Origin: Prado023 sp963818445
Lineage (GTDB): Bacteria > Actinomycetota > Actinomycetes > S36-B12 > CAIYMF01
Length of the DNA stretch: 64,000 nucleotides
Direction: 5' to 3'
Assembly: GCA_963818445.1 (NCBI GenBank)
Contig: CAWFSG010000001.1
Location: 124,001-188,000, forward strand
The stretch's first letter is position 1, and the number at the start of each line of letters is the position of its first letter. The translations under genes and the position numbers were made by a program. The notes below the pieces were generated by a model that was given only the letters and a program-made list of their open reading frames with translations, was not told where the DNA came from and did not search any database. This document shows, piece after piece, positions 22,722 to 31,386 of the stretch.

Positions 22722-22759
22722 TGCCCCCGGGGGTCTTCTCCGACCCGACGGGGGGTGGT

Positions 22760-22765
22760 TAGCCT
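22760..22765 (+). promoter_or_regulatory. Candidate -10 (TAGCCT) of the small exported protein gene
   Basis: TAGCCT lies 44 nt before the ATG at 22810, leaving a short leader with a GGGAGG ribosome binding site. Confidence 0.35.
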
Positions 22766-22809
22766 GCCCTCATCCGGGATCGCAGGCCCGGGTATCGACG
22801 GGAGGACCC

Positions 22810-23013
22810 ATGGCTCTGTTGACTGTCTCGCTGGCAGCTGTCGGCCTTGCTGCCTCGACCCTTCTGGTCGCCGGATCCTCGCGTGTCGAACCCGTCGAGG
22901 CCGAACCGGATTCGATCGTGTGCCAGAACGTCGACTACGGCTACCAGCGAACGCTTCCGGCCGGATCCCACTGCTCGCCCAGGACCGAGGTCGAGGTCGC
23001 ACCCACCCCCTGA
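22810..23013 (+). CDS. Small exported protein of unknown function
   Basis: 67 residues. The N-terminal MALLTVSLAAVGLAASTLLVAG is hydrophobic and resembles a signal peptide or single anchor; the rest is acidic with two cysteines (VCQNVDYGYQ and SHCSPR) that could form a disulfide outside the cell. GGGAGG lies 4 nt before the ATG and a TAGCCT hexamer lies upstream, which supports this being a real gene despite its size. No family recognised. Convergent with the 70-residue gene at 23055. Confidence 0.5.
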   Translation: MALLTVSLAAVGLAASTLLVAGSSRVEPVEAEPDSIVCQNVDYGYQRTLPAGSHCSPRTEVEVAPTP

Positions 23014-23054
23014 CCCGAATGGCTCAACCGCCCCGGGTGCCCAGACGGGCGGGG

Positions 23055-23267
23055 TCACTGAGCAGGATGCAGGCTCATCGGTCCGTAGACCAGCCTGCCG
23101 TCCTCGAACAGGCTGACGGCGTCGATTCCCTCGGCCACCAGGTCGCGCCACTCCTCGCCGACCCATGTCTCGGCGTCGGCCTGGCTCGGGAAACCACCTG
23201 CCGGCTGGGCAGCGGACTCGGGGATCGGCGCCCCCTGCGCGGCGTGGTACTGCCAGGTCCAGCTCAT
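23055..23267 (-). CDS. Small conserved protein of unknown function
   Basis: 70 residues: begins MSWTWQYHAAQGAPI, contains FPSQADAETWVGEEWRDL and ends in FEDGRLVYGPMSLHPA. The pattern (Trp-rich N-terminus, SQ.DAE.W.GE.WR, then a short beta hairpin with YGPM) is common in actinobacterial genomes as a stand-alone small protein, but no function is known to me. AAGGAGG lies 7 nt before the ATG, a strong ribosome binding site. It lies just downstream of the aldo/keto reductase on the same strand only if reading is continued from 24291, so co-transcription is unlikely; the strong own start suggests independent expression. Confidence 0.65.
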   Translation of the reverse strand: MSWTWQYHAAQGAPIPESAAQPAGGFPSQADAETWVGEEWRDLVAEGIDAVSLFEDGRLVYGPMSLHPAQ

Positions 23268-23291
23268 GGGATTCCTCCTTCGGCTGATTCG

Positions 23292-24291
23292 TCAGGGTCG
23301 CTCGGCGGGGGACTCGGTCCGGGCCGGATCGCGCACGATCGCCTCGCCCAGCACGTCGTCGATGGCCGCGCGCAGGTCGGCGTCGAGCACGACCCCGCTC
23401 GCGCGCACCGAGTCGGCGAGCTGCTCGGGTCGTGAGGCGCCCACGATCGCGGTCGAGACGTTCGGGTTGCCCAGGACCCATGCCACTGCCATCTGCGCCA
23501 TCGTCAGGCCCGCCTGGTCGGCCAGGGGGCGCAGGTTCTGCACCCGCTCGAGCACGTCGTCGCGCAACCAGCGGGACACGAACCCCGAACCGGTGGGGTC
23601 GGTGGCCCGGGAGCCCTCCGGCACGGGCTGTCCGGGCAGGTACTTGCCCGTCAGGATGCCCTGGGCCATCGGGGACCAGACCACCTGGCCGATACCGGCC
23701 GCCTCGCACTCGGGCACCACCTCGGCCTCGATGACCCGCCACAGCATCGAGTACTGCGGCTGGTTGGACACGATCCGGTCCAGCCCCATCTGCTCGGCGA
23801 GCTCGAGCGCGGCGCGGATCTCCTCGGCGCGCCACTCCGAGACCCCGACGTAGAGGACCTTGCCCGCGCGGACGAGGTCGTCGAAGGCGCGCAGCGTCTC
23901 CTCGAGCGGGGTGTGGTGGTCGAACCGATGGGCCTGGTAGAGGTCGATGTGGTCGGTCTGCAACCGCCGCAGCGACCCCTCGCAGGCCTCCATGATGTGC
24001 TTGCGCGACAGCCCGCGGTCGTTGCGCCCCGGACCCGTGGGCCAGTAGACCTTGGTGAAGATCTCCAGGCCTTCGCGACGCTGCCCGGCCAGGGCCCGGC
24101 CGAGCACGGCCTCGGCCCCGGTCTGCGCGTAGACGTCGGCGGTGTCGAAGGTGGTGATCCCGGCGTCGAGTGCCGCGTGGACGCACGCCGCGGCGTCGTC
24201 CTCGGCCACCTGCGACGCATGCGTCAACCAGTTCCCGTACGCGATCTCACTGATCCACGAGGCCACTTGCCCCAAGCCGACGATGCTCCAT
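23292..24291 (-). pseudogene. Aldo/keto reductase with a one-base insertion near its 5' end
   Basis: The main frame encodes about 320 residues of a Kv-beta-like aldo/keto reductase: ISEIAYGNWLTHASQV, Asp and Tyr in TFDTADVYA, Lys in IFTKVYW, His in YQAHRFD, and IVGASRP for NADP. The expected N-terminus MEHRRLGASGLV is encoded in another frame from an ATG at 24291 and becomes fused to ISEIAYG if one base near 24255 is removed (GTG-G-ATC). A TAGGGT hexamer 7 nt before 24291 shows this is the genuine start. Only the 12 N-terminal residues are shifted. Either a sequencing insertion or a recent mutation; the rest of the gene shows no decay. Confidence 0.85.
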
Positions 24292-24298
24292 GGGTCCG

Positions 24299-24304
24299 AC
24301 CCTA
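24299..24304 (-). promoter_or_regulatory. Candidate -10 (TAGGGT), leaderless start of the frameshifted aldo/keto reductase
   Basis: TAGGGT on the minus strand lies 7 nt before the ATG at 24291, independent support that translation begins there and that the downstream frame break is real in the given sequence. Confidence 0.45.
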
Positions 24305-24348
24305 GGGCACCCCACTGACACCGGCCACCGCCAGAGGCCCGGGCGGGA

Positions 24349-24957
24349 CTACTTCGGATGTACGGGCTTCCCACCGCGACGCAGGCGCGGGGGTGGCAGC
24401 CGGAGTCGACGGATCTGCAGCACGCGCATGAGCCCGTAGAACGTCGCGCCCTTGCGGTCGGAATCCGCGGGCCACTGCTTCTTGAGCTCCCGGGTCATCC
24501 GGAACATCAGCACGATGGTGTCCACGATGATGAACAGCGTCAGGATCAGCCAGAGCATCGAGACGTAGCCCTGGGCGTTGACCAGCCCCCAACTGCGCCA
24601 GGGCAGGAACCCCACGACCAGGACCAACAGCGCCAGCGGCATGAACAGCTCCGCGGCTGCCCAGCGGCTGTCGATGAAGTCCCGCACGAAGCGCTTGACC
24701 GGGCCGGAGTCGCGGGCTGGCAGGGCGCTCTCGTCGCCGGCGAGCAGGGCGGCCCGTGCCTCCTGGCGCTCCTGGGCAGCCCTGGCCTTGGCCTCCTTCT
24801 TGGCCGCCTTCGGATCCGAGGAGACCTTCAGGGTCTGCTTGCGTTGGGCCTCTGCCTCCTTGCGCGAGGGGGTGGGGTGCCCCTTGCCGACCGTGGTGGT
24901 GGGCTCTGGCGCGACAGCGGCGGGCTCGGCGGGGGTGTTGCGGGAGAGGAACTTCAC
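24349..24957 (-). CDS. DUF3043-family membrane protein
   Basis: 202 residues. The N-terminal third is Lys/Arg/Ala-rich (KGHPTPSRKEAEAQRK, a pattern typical of DUF3043), then a short charged segment VKRFVRDFIDSRWAAAELFMP and two membrane helices (about residues 100-120 and 130-155), ending in a basic tail RRLRLPPPRLRRGG. DUF3043 is restricted to Actinobacteria and of unknown function. GTG at 24957 chosen because family members begin VKFxSR; no ribosome binding site is visible. It is divergent from pspA, sharing a 89-bp intergenic region. Confidence 0.8.
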   Translation of the reverse strand: MKFLSRNTPAEPAAVAPEPTTTVGKGHPTPSRKEAEAQRKQTLKVSSDPKAAKKEAKARAAQERQEARAALLAGDESALPARDSGPVKRFVRDFIDSRWAAAELFMPLALLVLVVGFLPWRSWGLVNAQGYVSMLWLILTLFIIVDTIVLMFRMTRELKKQWPADSDRKGATFYGLMRVLQIRRLRLPPPRLRRGGKPVHPK

Positions 24958-24992
24958 GGAGCAAGGGTACGTCGTGCCCACCGGTGGGGCGT

Positions 24993-24998
24993 TAGGCT
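24993..24998 (+). promoter_or_regulatory. Candidate -10 (TAGGCT) of the pspA operon
   Basis: TAGGCT lies 48 nt before the pspA ATG at 25047. The predicted leader carries GGGAAGAGAGCG-like purine runs. No clear -35 was seen, which would fit an ECF or activator-dependent promoter, but that is speculative. Confidence 0.35.
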
Positions 24999-25046
24999 TG
25001 TGGTCGTCGGCGGGTGTGCCGCCTGGGAAGAGAGCGACAGCGAACC

Positions 25047-26024
25047 ATGGCCGGAATGTGGCAGCGCTTCAAGATGATCTTCAGCTCCAAGGCCAACGCG
25101 GCCATGAACAAGGCTGAGAACCCCGCGCAGACCCTGGACTACTCCTACGAGAAGCAGCTGGAGATGCTGCAGAAGGTCCGCCGGGGTGTGGCTGACGTGG
25201 CCACGAGCCGCAAGCGGGTCGAGCTGCAGATCGCCAGCCTCGACAAGCAGCTGGCCAAGCTCGATGACCAGGCCCGGGCCGCGCTGGCTGCAGGTCGCGA
25301 GGACCTCGCCCGCGAGGCCCTGATCCGCAAGTCCGGGCTCAGCCAGCAGATCGCCGACCTGCACGTGCAGCTCGAGCAGCTGACCGTCCAGGAGCAGAAG
25401 CTGACGGTCGCCTCCCAGCAGCTGCAGACCAAGGTGGAGGCCTTCCGAACGCAGAAGGAGACCATCAAGGCCACCTACTCGGCCGCCGAGGCCCAGGTGC
25501 GCATCAACGAGGCGTTCACCGGCATCTCCAGCGAGCTCGGCGACGTGGGCCTGGCCATCCAGCGCGCCGAGGACCGCACTGCCCAGATGCAGGCCCGTGC
25601 CGGGGCGATGGAGGAGCTGATGGCCACCGGAGCCCTGGAGACGACCGGCGGCAAGGACTCCCTGACGGTGGAGCTCGAGCGCCTGGCCGCGGACAGCCAG
25701 GTCGAGAACGAGTTGGCAGCCATGAAGGCCCAGCTCGGTGGCGCCGAGCCCCCGGCGGCGGTCACCGGTGCGGCCACCGAGACCCTCGCGGTGGCCGCGG
25801 CCCCGGCCGACGAGGTCGTCGAGGCCGTCCTGGCCGAGGAGCCCGCAGCGCCTCCTGCGCCGCCCGTTCCGCCGGCGGCCCCGCCGGCGGCCCGCCCGCC
25901 CAGTAGGACTGTAGGGAGGCTCGCACTCTCGCCATGGCGCGAAACCGGTACGCACCCGACCGTGGGCTCACCGCCCGCATGGGCGGGACGATGTTCATCC
26001 TCGGCCTGCTCTACGTCGCCCTGA
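25047..26024 (+). CDS. pspA: PspA/IM30 (ESCRT-III-like) envelope stress protein
   Basis: Long coiled-coil protein: WQRFKMIFSSKANAAMNKAE followed by NPAQTLDYSYEKQLEMLQKV and Ala/Gln/Leu heptads to about residue 230, the classic PspA/Vipp1 fold that forms membrane-binding rods. An Ala/Pro-rich tail follows (APPAPPVPPAAPPAARPP). The frame does not stop there but continues 90 nt into htpX; a TAG at 25904 in another frame would end the protein just after the Pro-rich tail, so a one-base deletion in the GC-rich tail is suspected and the last about 40 residues may be artefactual. ATG at 25047 fits the family start. First gene of pspA-htpX-pspAB; role: membrane integrity under stress. Confidence 0.88.
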   Translation: MAGMWQRFKMIFSSKANAAMNKAENPAQTLDYSYEKQLEMLQKVRRGVADVATSRKRVELQIASLDKQLAKLDDQARAALAAGREDLAREALIRKSGLSQQIADLHVQLEQLTVQEQKLTVASQQLQTKVEAFRTQKETIKATYSAAEAQVRINEAFTGISSELGDVGLAIQRAEDRTAQMQARAGAMEELMATGALETTGGKDSLTVELERLAADSQVENELAAMKAQLGGAEPPAAVTGAATETLAVAAAPADEVVEAVLAEEPAAPPAPPVPPAAPPAARPPSRTVGRLALSPWRETGTHPTVGSPPAWAGRCSSSACSTSP

Positions 26025-26835
26025 TGGCGGTGCTGATCTACGCGGGGATGAACTTCTACTTCGTGCTGATCATCGCCGGTGGGCTCGGCGTGGGCCCAGT
26101 GGTACTTCTCCGACCGGGTGGCCCTGTTCTCGATGTCTGCCCGGGTCGTCACCCCCGAGCAGGCGCCCGCAGCTGCACGCGATCATCGACCGGCTCTGCG
26201 CGATGGCCGACATGCCCAAGCCGGCCGTGGCCATCGCGGACACCGACATGCCCAACGCGTTCGCGACCGGCCGCAGCACCAAGCGCGCCGTGGTCTGCGT
26301 GACCACCGGGCTGCTGCGGCGGCTGGACGCCGAGGAGCTCGAGGGGGTCCTCTCCCACGAGTTGTCCCACGTGGCGCACCGCGACGTGCTCGTGATGACG
26401 GTCGCGTCCTTCGTCGGGGTCCTCGCCGGGTTCCTCACGCGCTCCTGGATGTGGGGCGGGCTGACCCGGCGGCGGGACAGCGACAGCAACAGCGCGTTCG
26501 CGTTCCTGATCATCATGGTCGTGTCGATCCTCGTGTACCTCATCAGCTTCCTGCTGGTCCGCGTGCTCTCGCGCTACCGGGAGCTCTCGGCCGACCGCGC
26601 CGGCGCACTGCTGACCGGGCGCCCAGCCTCCCTCGGCCGGGCGCTGCAGAAGATCAGCGGTGACATGGGCGCCATCCCGACCCGCGACCTGCGCGCGAAG
26701 GAGTCGATGAACGCCTTCTTCATCACGCCGGCCTTCGGCGGCCAGCAGTCGATGGCCAGCCTGCTGTCCACGCACCCGCCGCTGGAGAAGCGCCTCGAGC
26801 AGCTGGCCCGCATCTCCGCCCAGCTGGGCCAGTAG
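25934..26835 (+). pseudogene. htpX: HtpX-like M48 membrane metalloprotease, interrupted by two one-base insertions
   Basis: Three overlapping frames rebuild one protein of about 300 residues: 25934-26086 (GLTARMGGTMFILGLLYVAL, two membrane helices), then AWAQWYFSDRVALFSMSARVV, then from 26170 on MADMPKPAVAIADTDMPNAF, the zinc site LSHELSHVAHRD (HExxH), a further membrane pair and ELSADRAGALLTG carrying the third ligand. The surplus bases are at about 26087 (CTCG-G-CGTGG) and 26169 (GCGCCC-G-CAGCTG). With both removed the protein matches actinobacterial HtpX throughout. Two +1 indels within 85 bp of intact sequence look like assembly error. Function: degradation of damaged membrane proteins, here in the Psp operon. 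GGGAGG lies 13 nt before the ATG. Confidence 0.85.
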
Positions 26836-27405
26836 ATGGGCCTGTTCGACTCGATCATGGGCCGGCGCAAGCCCGTCGGTCCCGACCTCGACGCCATCTT
26901 CGGTCTGCCCTCGGCGGCCATCACCCTCTCGGCGAGCCTCGGGTTCGACGCCACGGGCACCGGGGCCGTCGCGTTCCGGGTGCCCGAGGGACGGGCCTTC
27001 GCCGAGGTCCAGGCCGAGATCGAGGCCCTGCTCGCGGCGTCGGGCAACCCGGCCGTGGAGCTCACCGCCGACCAGTACGGCTACACGTGGCTCGTCGTCT
27101 CGACCGATCCGCCGGACGTCGGCGCGCTGGTGACGCACCTGCACGCGGTCAACCTCACCCTGCAGGACAGCGGCTTCGGCCCGCAGCTGCTGTGCTCGAC
27201 CGCCGCGTTCGTGGGGCCGGCTGGGCGGCCGCTGGCCATGGTCTACCTGTTCAAGCAGGGCTCGTTCTACCCCTTCGCCCCGGCGGACGGCCAGACCCGT
27301 GACACCGTCCTCGAGCTGCAGATCCGGGACCTGCTCCGCGACGAGCTGGCGGTCGAGAAGGACCTGACGCGCTGGTTCCCGATCTGGGGCGCCCCGGGGC
27401 TGTGA
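26836..27405 (+). CDS. PspA-associated protein PspAB
   Basis: 189 residues; begins MGLFDSIMGRRKPVGPDLDAIFGLP, and has the internal QYGYTWLVV, FLFKQGSFYPFAP-like VYLFKQGSFYPFAP and the C-terminal RDLLRDELAVEKDLTRWFP of the PspAB family, named for co-occurrence with PspA in Actinobacteria. No enzymatic motif or membrane helix. The ATG follows the htpX stop directly (TAGATG), so it is translationally coupled. Together with pspA and htpX it forms a conserved membrane-stress operon. The biochemical role of PspAB is not established. Confidence 0.88.
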   Translation: MGLFDSIMGRRKPVGPDLDAIFGLPSAAITLSASLGFDATGTGAVAFRVPEGRAFAEVQAEIEALLAASGNPAVELTADQYGYTWLVVSTDPPDVGALVTHLHAVNLTLQDSGFGPQLLCSTAAFVGPAGRPLAMVYLFKQGSFYPFAPADGQTRDTVLELQIRDLLRDELAVEKDLTRWFPIWGAPGL

Positions 27406-27419
27406 CGCACGACCGCGGC

Positions 27420-28622
27420 TCAGTCTGGCGTCGGGGTCGCGCCGACGCCGGGGAGGGCGAGCATCCGGTCGAGGGCCACCCGGGCCCAGTGCGAGGTGTC
27501 CTCGTCGACCACGATCTGGTTGACGACGTTGCCCGCCACCAGGTTCTCCAGGGCCCAGACCAGGTGGGGGAGGTCGATGCGGTTCATCGTCGAGCAGTAG
27601 CAGACCGAGCGATCCAGGAACGTGACCTGCTTGTCCGGATGGGCGTTGGCCAGTCGGCGCACGAGGTTCAGCTCGGTGCCGATCGCCCAGGCCGATCCGG
27701 GCTCGGCGGCATCGAGGACCCTGATGATGTATTCGGTGGACCCGACGTAGTCGGCCTTCTGGACCACCTCGTGACGGCACTCGGGGTGCACCAGGATGTT
27801 GACACCGGGGATGCGCTCACGCGCCTCGTCGACGACGGCCTCGCTGAACCGGCCGTGCACGGAGCAATGCCCGCGCCAGAGCACGACCTTCGAGGCGCGC
27901 ATCTGCTCGTCGGTCAACCCGCCGCCCGGCTTGTGCGGGTCGTAGACCACGCAGTCCTCCAGGCTCAGTCCCAGGTCGAGCACGGCGGTGTTGCGCCCGA
28001 GATGCTGGTCAGGCAGGAAGAAGATCCGCTCACCCCGCTCGAAGGCCCACTCCAGGGACTGACGGGCGTTGCTCGACGTGCAGATCGTGCCGTGGTTGCG
28101 GCCGGTGAATGCCTTGATCGCGGCGGTGGAGTTCATGTACGTGATCGGGATGGTCGACTCGGCCAGCCCGAGCTCGATGAAGCGCTCCCACGCGTCCTCG
28201 ACCTGTCCGATCTCGGCCATGTCGGCCATCGAGCAGCCGGCGGCGAGGTCGGGCAGGATCACCCGCTGCTCGTCGGTGGTCAGGATGTCGGCGCTCTCGG
28301 CCATGAAGTGCACGCCGCAGAAGACGATGAACTCCGCCTCGGGGTGCGCCGCGGCCTGCTGGGCGAGCTTGAACGAGTCGCCGGTGACGTCGGCGAACTC
28401 GATGACCTCGTCGCGCTGGTAGTGATGGCCGAGGATGTAGGCCCGCGAGCCGAGCGCCGCACGCGCTGTGCGGGCCCGGGCGACGAGGCCGGGATCGGAG
28501 GCTGGCGGGAGCGCACCGGGGCACTCCACGCCCTTCTCCGTGTCCAGGTCGGTGCCCTGGCCGAGCAGGAGCAGGGCCAGCGGGGTCGGTTGCGGCTCGG
28601 TCCAGGCAGCCGTGTCGGTCAT
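27420..28622 (-). CDS. nadA: Quinolinate synthase
   Basis: 400 residues, 4Fe-4S enzyme that condenses iminoaspartate with dihydroxyacetone phosphate to quinolinate in NAD biosynthesis. Cluster ligands are the cysteines in VFCGVHFMAES, WRGHCSVHGRF and VCYCSTMN; substrate-binding GHHYQRDEV and YMNSTAAIKAF are also present, as is the GTELN motif. Start ATG at 28622 with GAGGAAGG upstream; the frame extends further but that part is antisense to glycerate kinase. nadB and nadC are not in the window, so it stands alone here. It is convergent with pspAB and divergent from glycerate kinase. Confidence 0.95.
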   Translation of the reverse strand: MTDTAAWTEPQPTPLALLLLGQGTDLDTEKGVECPGALPPASDPGLVARARTARAALGSRAYILGHHYQRDEVIEFADVTGDSFKLAQQAAAHPEAEFIVFCGVHFMAESADILTTDEQRVILPDLAAGCSMADMAEIGQVEDAWERFIELGLAESTIPITYMNSTAAIKAFTGRNHGTICTSSNARQSLEWAFERGERIFFLPDQHLGRNTAVLDLGLSLEDCVVYDPHKPGGGLTDEQMRASKVVLWRGHCSVHGRFSEAVVDEARERIPGVNILVHPECRHEVVQKADYVGSTEYIIRVLDAAEPGSAWAIGTELNLVRRLANAHPDKQVTFLDRSVCYCSTMNRIDLPHLVWALENLVAGNVVNQIVVDEDTSHWARVALDRMLALPGVGATPTPD

Positions 28623-28693
28623 CGCGGGACCTTCCTCGTGGGGGTAACTCCATCGTTCCACAGAGTCGCGCGCCGGGCTGCCCGCGCGGATGC

Positions 28694-28699
28694 CAGACT
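28694..28699 (+). promoter_or_regulatory. Candidate -10 (CAGACT), leaderless start of glycerate kinase
   Basis: CAGACT lies 8 nt before the GTG at 28708 and there is no ribosome binding site between. Confidence 0.35.
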
Positions 28700-28707
28700 T
28701 CGGGCTC

Positions 28708-29811
28708 GTGAAGGTGCTGATCTGCCCGGACTCGTTCACCGGCACGCTCACGGCCGCGGAGGCCGCAGCGGCGATGGCCGAGGGGTGGGCCAGCGTCGCG
28801 CCGGCCGATGACGTGGTGCTGCGCCCCCTGTCCGACGGCGGGCCGGGGTTCCTCGACGCGATCGGGGCCGGGCGCGGCGGGGTGCGTCGTTCGCTGTCGG
28901 TCACCGGGCCGCTGGGCAGTCCGGTCACGGCCGACTATCTGGTGACCGGGGACGGCACGGCGTGGATCGAGTCCGCCTCCGCGGCAGGGCTGCACCTGGT
29001 CCCGACTGACCGCCGGGACCCCACCAGGACGACGTCGCGAGGCGTCGGTGAGCTGATGCTCGCTGCCCTGGCCGGTGGAGCCAGCCGGATCGTGCTGGGG
29101 GTTGGGGGGACCGGCACCTGCGATGGGGGAGCGGGGCTCCTGGAGGCGCTGGGCGCGACCTCCGAGCCCCCCGGCGGGCTGTCCCACGGTGGCTCCCCGC
29201 TGGCCCACCTGGGAGCGGTCGACCTCGCCCCCGCCCTGGAGGTCGTCGGCCGGTGCACACTGGAGGTTGCCACCGACGTCGACGTGCCGCTGCTGGGTGC
29301 CCGTGGGGCGGCCCGTGGGTTTGCCCCCCAGAAGGGCGCCACCGAGGAGCAGGTGGAGCAGCTCGAGGCGGCGATGACCCACTGGGCGGCCCTGCTGGGC
29401 CGGTCCGCCGACGGGCGGTCGGCCGCCGTCGCCCTCGGAGCCGGGGCAGGAGGTGGCCTCGGGGCGGCCCTCATCCGGCTCGGCGCCCGTCGGGTCCCGG
29501 GCATCGGCACCGTGCTCGAGGCCGCCGGCATCGCCAGGATCATCGAGGGCGTCGACCTCGTCATCACGGGGGAGGGGTCCTTCGACTGGCAGTCCCTGCG
29601 CGGCAAGGTCGTGGCCGGAGTCGCGGAGGCCGCCCTCGAGCGCGCGGTGCCGGTCGTGGTCCTCGCCGGGCGGGTCGAGGTGAGCCGGCGCGAGTGGATC
29701 ACCGCCGGGGTGGCCGCCGCGTTCCCGGCCGCCGCGGAGCCGGGGGAGTCCCACCGCGAGGGCGTGGCCCGCGCCGCCGCGCGCGCCGCCCGGACCTGGT
29801 CGAGGCGCTGA
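28708..29811 (+). CDS. Glycerate 2-kinase (GckA/GarK family)
   Basis: 367 residues. Motifs of the GarK-type glycerate kinase family: LICPDSFTGTLTAAEAAAAM at the N-terminus, DGGPGFLDAIG, GVGGTGTCDGGAGLLEALGA, GAGAGGGLGAALIRLGARRV and the C-terminal ITGEGSFDWQSLRGKVV. Converts glycerate to 2-phosphoglycerate. GTG at 28708 (VKVLICPDSF) is the family start; the ATG upstream at 28690 adds only PDFGL and lies upstream of or in the predicted -10. In mycobacteria the orthologue (Rv2205c) is also next to the HesB gene, matching the layout here. Confidence 0.88.
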   Translation: MKVLICPDSFTGTLTAAEAAAAMAEGWASVAPADDVVLRPLSDGGPGFLDAIGAGRGGVRRSLSVTGPLGSPVTADYLVTGDGTAWIESASAAGLHLVPTDRRDPTRTTSRGVGELMLAALAGGASRIVLGVGGTGTCDGGAGLLEALGATSEPPGGLSHGGSPLAHLGAVDLAPALEVVGRCTLEVATDVDVPLLGARGAARGFAPQKGATEEQVEQLEAAMTHWAALLGRSADGRSAAVALGAGAGGGLGAALIRLGARRVPGIGTVLEAAGIARIIEGVDLVITGEGSFDWQSLRGKVVAGVAEAALERAVPVVVLAGRVEVSRREWITAGVAAAFPAAAEPGESHREGVARAAARAARTWSRR

Positions 29812-29968
29812 CCTGCAGCCGTCACGCAGCGGTCGACGCGCCCGTGCGGCGGCGCGCGGTTGGTCGAACTGCGCAAACCGTGTCAGCATGGGTCCACCGG
29901 GAATGCGGCACAGCATGTTCGCGTTGGCCCCGATGTAGACCGCCACGATGCTCAGTAGGAGGGCACCG

Positions 29969-30334
29969 ATGACCGCCGAGACCACCACCGAGACCACCGC
30001 TCCCGTCAGCGATGGGATCCTGCTGACCGAGGTCGCCGCCGACAAGGTGCGCACCCTGCTCGACTCGGAGGGTCGCGACGACCTCGCGCTGCGCGTGGCC
30101 GTCCAGCCCGGTGGCTGCTCGGGCCTGCGCTACCAGTTGTTCTTCGACGAGCGTGCCCTCGATGGCGACGTGCGCAAGGACTTCGGCGGGGTCGAGGTGG
30201 TCACGGACCGGATGAGCGCCCCCTACCTTGCGGGCGCCACGATCGACTTCGTCGACTCGATCGAGAAGCAGGGCTTCACGATCGACAACCCGAACGCGAC
30301 CGGCTCCTGCGCGTGCGGTGACTCGTTCCACTGA
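29969..30334 (+). CDS. erpA: A-type iron-sulfur carrier (HesB/ErpA family)
   Basis: 121 residues. The three cluster-binding cysteines are in PGGCSGLRYQLFFDE and GSCACGDSFH at the C-terminus, the hallmark of IscA/ErpA/HesB scaffolds that deliver 4Fe-4S clusters. ATG at 29969 has AGGAGG six bases upstream. Preceded by 157 nt after the glycerate kinase stop in which only a short, unconvincing frame is open. Likely partners in this window are nadA, the Rieske protein and other Fe-S enzymes. Confidence 0.92.
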   Translation: MTAETTTETTAPVSDGILLTEVAADKVRTLLDSEGRDDLALRVAVQPGGCSGLRYQLFFDERALDGDVRKDFGGVEVVTDRMSAPYLAGATIDFVDSIEKQGFTIDNPNATGSCACGDSFH

Positions 30335-30390
30335 CCTGACCGGCTAGGGTCACCCCCGTCGTCAACGACCGACCAGGGGGTCACCCACGC

Positions 30391-31377
30391 ATGCGGATCG
30401 TCATCACCGGCTCCATTGCCACCGACCACCTCATGACGTTCCCGGGCCGGTTCGCCGACTCGATCGTCCTGGACAAGCTGGACAAGATCTCGCTGTCCTT
30501 CCTCGTCGATGAACTGGAGATCCGCCGGGGCGGGGTCGCGGCCAACATCGCCTTCGGCATGGGCGTCCTCGGTGAGAACCCGATCCTCGTCGGCGCCGTC
30601 GGCCCGGATTTCGCCGACTACCGCTCGTGGTTGACACGCCATGGCGTGGACACGGAGTCCGTGCACGTCTCCGAGGTCCGGCACACGGCTCGCTTCGTGT
30701 GCACCACCGACGAGCACGCCAACCAGATCGCGACGTTCTACGCCGGGGCCATGCAGGAGGCCCGGGACATCGAGCTGGGGCCGGTCGTCGAGCGAGTGGG
30801 CAACGTGGACCTGGTGCTGATCGGGGCAAACGACCCTGAGGCGATGATGCGCCACACCGAGGAGTGCCGCTATCGGCGCATCCCGTTCGCCGCCGACCCG
30901 TCCCAGCAGCTCGCGCGCATGCACGGTGACGAGATCCGCCTGCTCGTCGACGGGGCCGCCTACCTGTTCACCAACGAGTACGAGGCCGCCCTCACCGAGC
31001 AGAAGACCGGGTGGAGCAGCGACGAGATCCTCGATCGGGTCGGCACGCGGGTCACCACGCTGGGACCGAATGGTGTGCGCATCGAGCGCAGGGGCGAGGC
31101 CATGATCCAGGTGCCCACGCCCAAGGAGACCCACAAGGCCGACCCGACGGGCGTGGGGGACGCGTTCCGTGCCGGCTTCCTCGCGGGGCTGGCCTGGGGC
31201 CTGCCCCTGCAGCGATGCGCCCAGGTGGGCTCGCTGCTGGCCACCCATGTCATCGAGAGCATCGGGACCCAGGAGTACGAGCTGGCGCGCAGGTCGTTCC
31301 TGCTGCGGATCCGGGAGGCCTACGGCGACCAGGCGGCCGAGGAGATCGGCGCCCACATCAGCCTGGCCCGGCCCTGA
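30391..31377 (+). CDS. adoK: Adenosine kinase (PfkB family, actinobacterial AdoK type)
   Basis: 328 residues. The PfkB ribokinase signatures are RGGVAANIAFGMGVLGE at the N-terminus and DPTGVGDAFRAGF with the catalytic Asp at the C-terminus; ATDHLMTFPGRF and HANQIATFYAGAM match the M. tuberculosis adenosine kinase Rv2202c, which phosphorylates adenosine to AMP and also tolerates other nucleosides. Start ATG preceded by GGGGGTCACCCACGC and a TAGGGT hexamer farther up. In the same position relative to hesB and ctaC as in mycobacteria. Purine salvage function. Confidence 0.9.
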   Translation: MRIVITGSIATDHLMTFPGRFADSIVLDKLDKISLSFLVDELEIRRGGVAANIAFGMGVLGENPILVGAVGPDFADYRSWLTRHGVDTESVHVSEVRHTARFVCTTDEHANQIATFYAGAMQEARDIELGPVVERVGNVDLVLIGANDPEAMMRHTEECRYRRIPFAADPSQQLARMHGDEIRLLVDGAAYLFTNEYEAALTEQKTGWSSDEILDRVGTRVTTLGPNGVRIERRGEAMIQVPTPKETHKADPTGVGDAFRAGFLAGLAWGLPLQRCAQVGSLLATHVIESIGTQEYELARRSFLLRIREAYGDQAAEEIGAHISLARP

Positions 31378-31386
31378 CCCACGCCC

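Noticed and set aside
26149..27780. 543-codon minus-strand ORF over htpX and pspAB
   Set aside because: Arg/His-rich shadow translation, no start context.
29812..29968. Short minus-strand frame (VAVYIGANANMLCRIPGG) in the glycerate kinase-erpA gap
   Set aside because: No ribosome binding site, no family match; runs into a long shadow frame.
30347..30386. Imperfect inverted/direct GGGTCACCC repeats in the adoK leader
   Set aside because: One mismatch in a short stem and overlap with the possible -10; too weak to call an operator or riboswitch.
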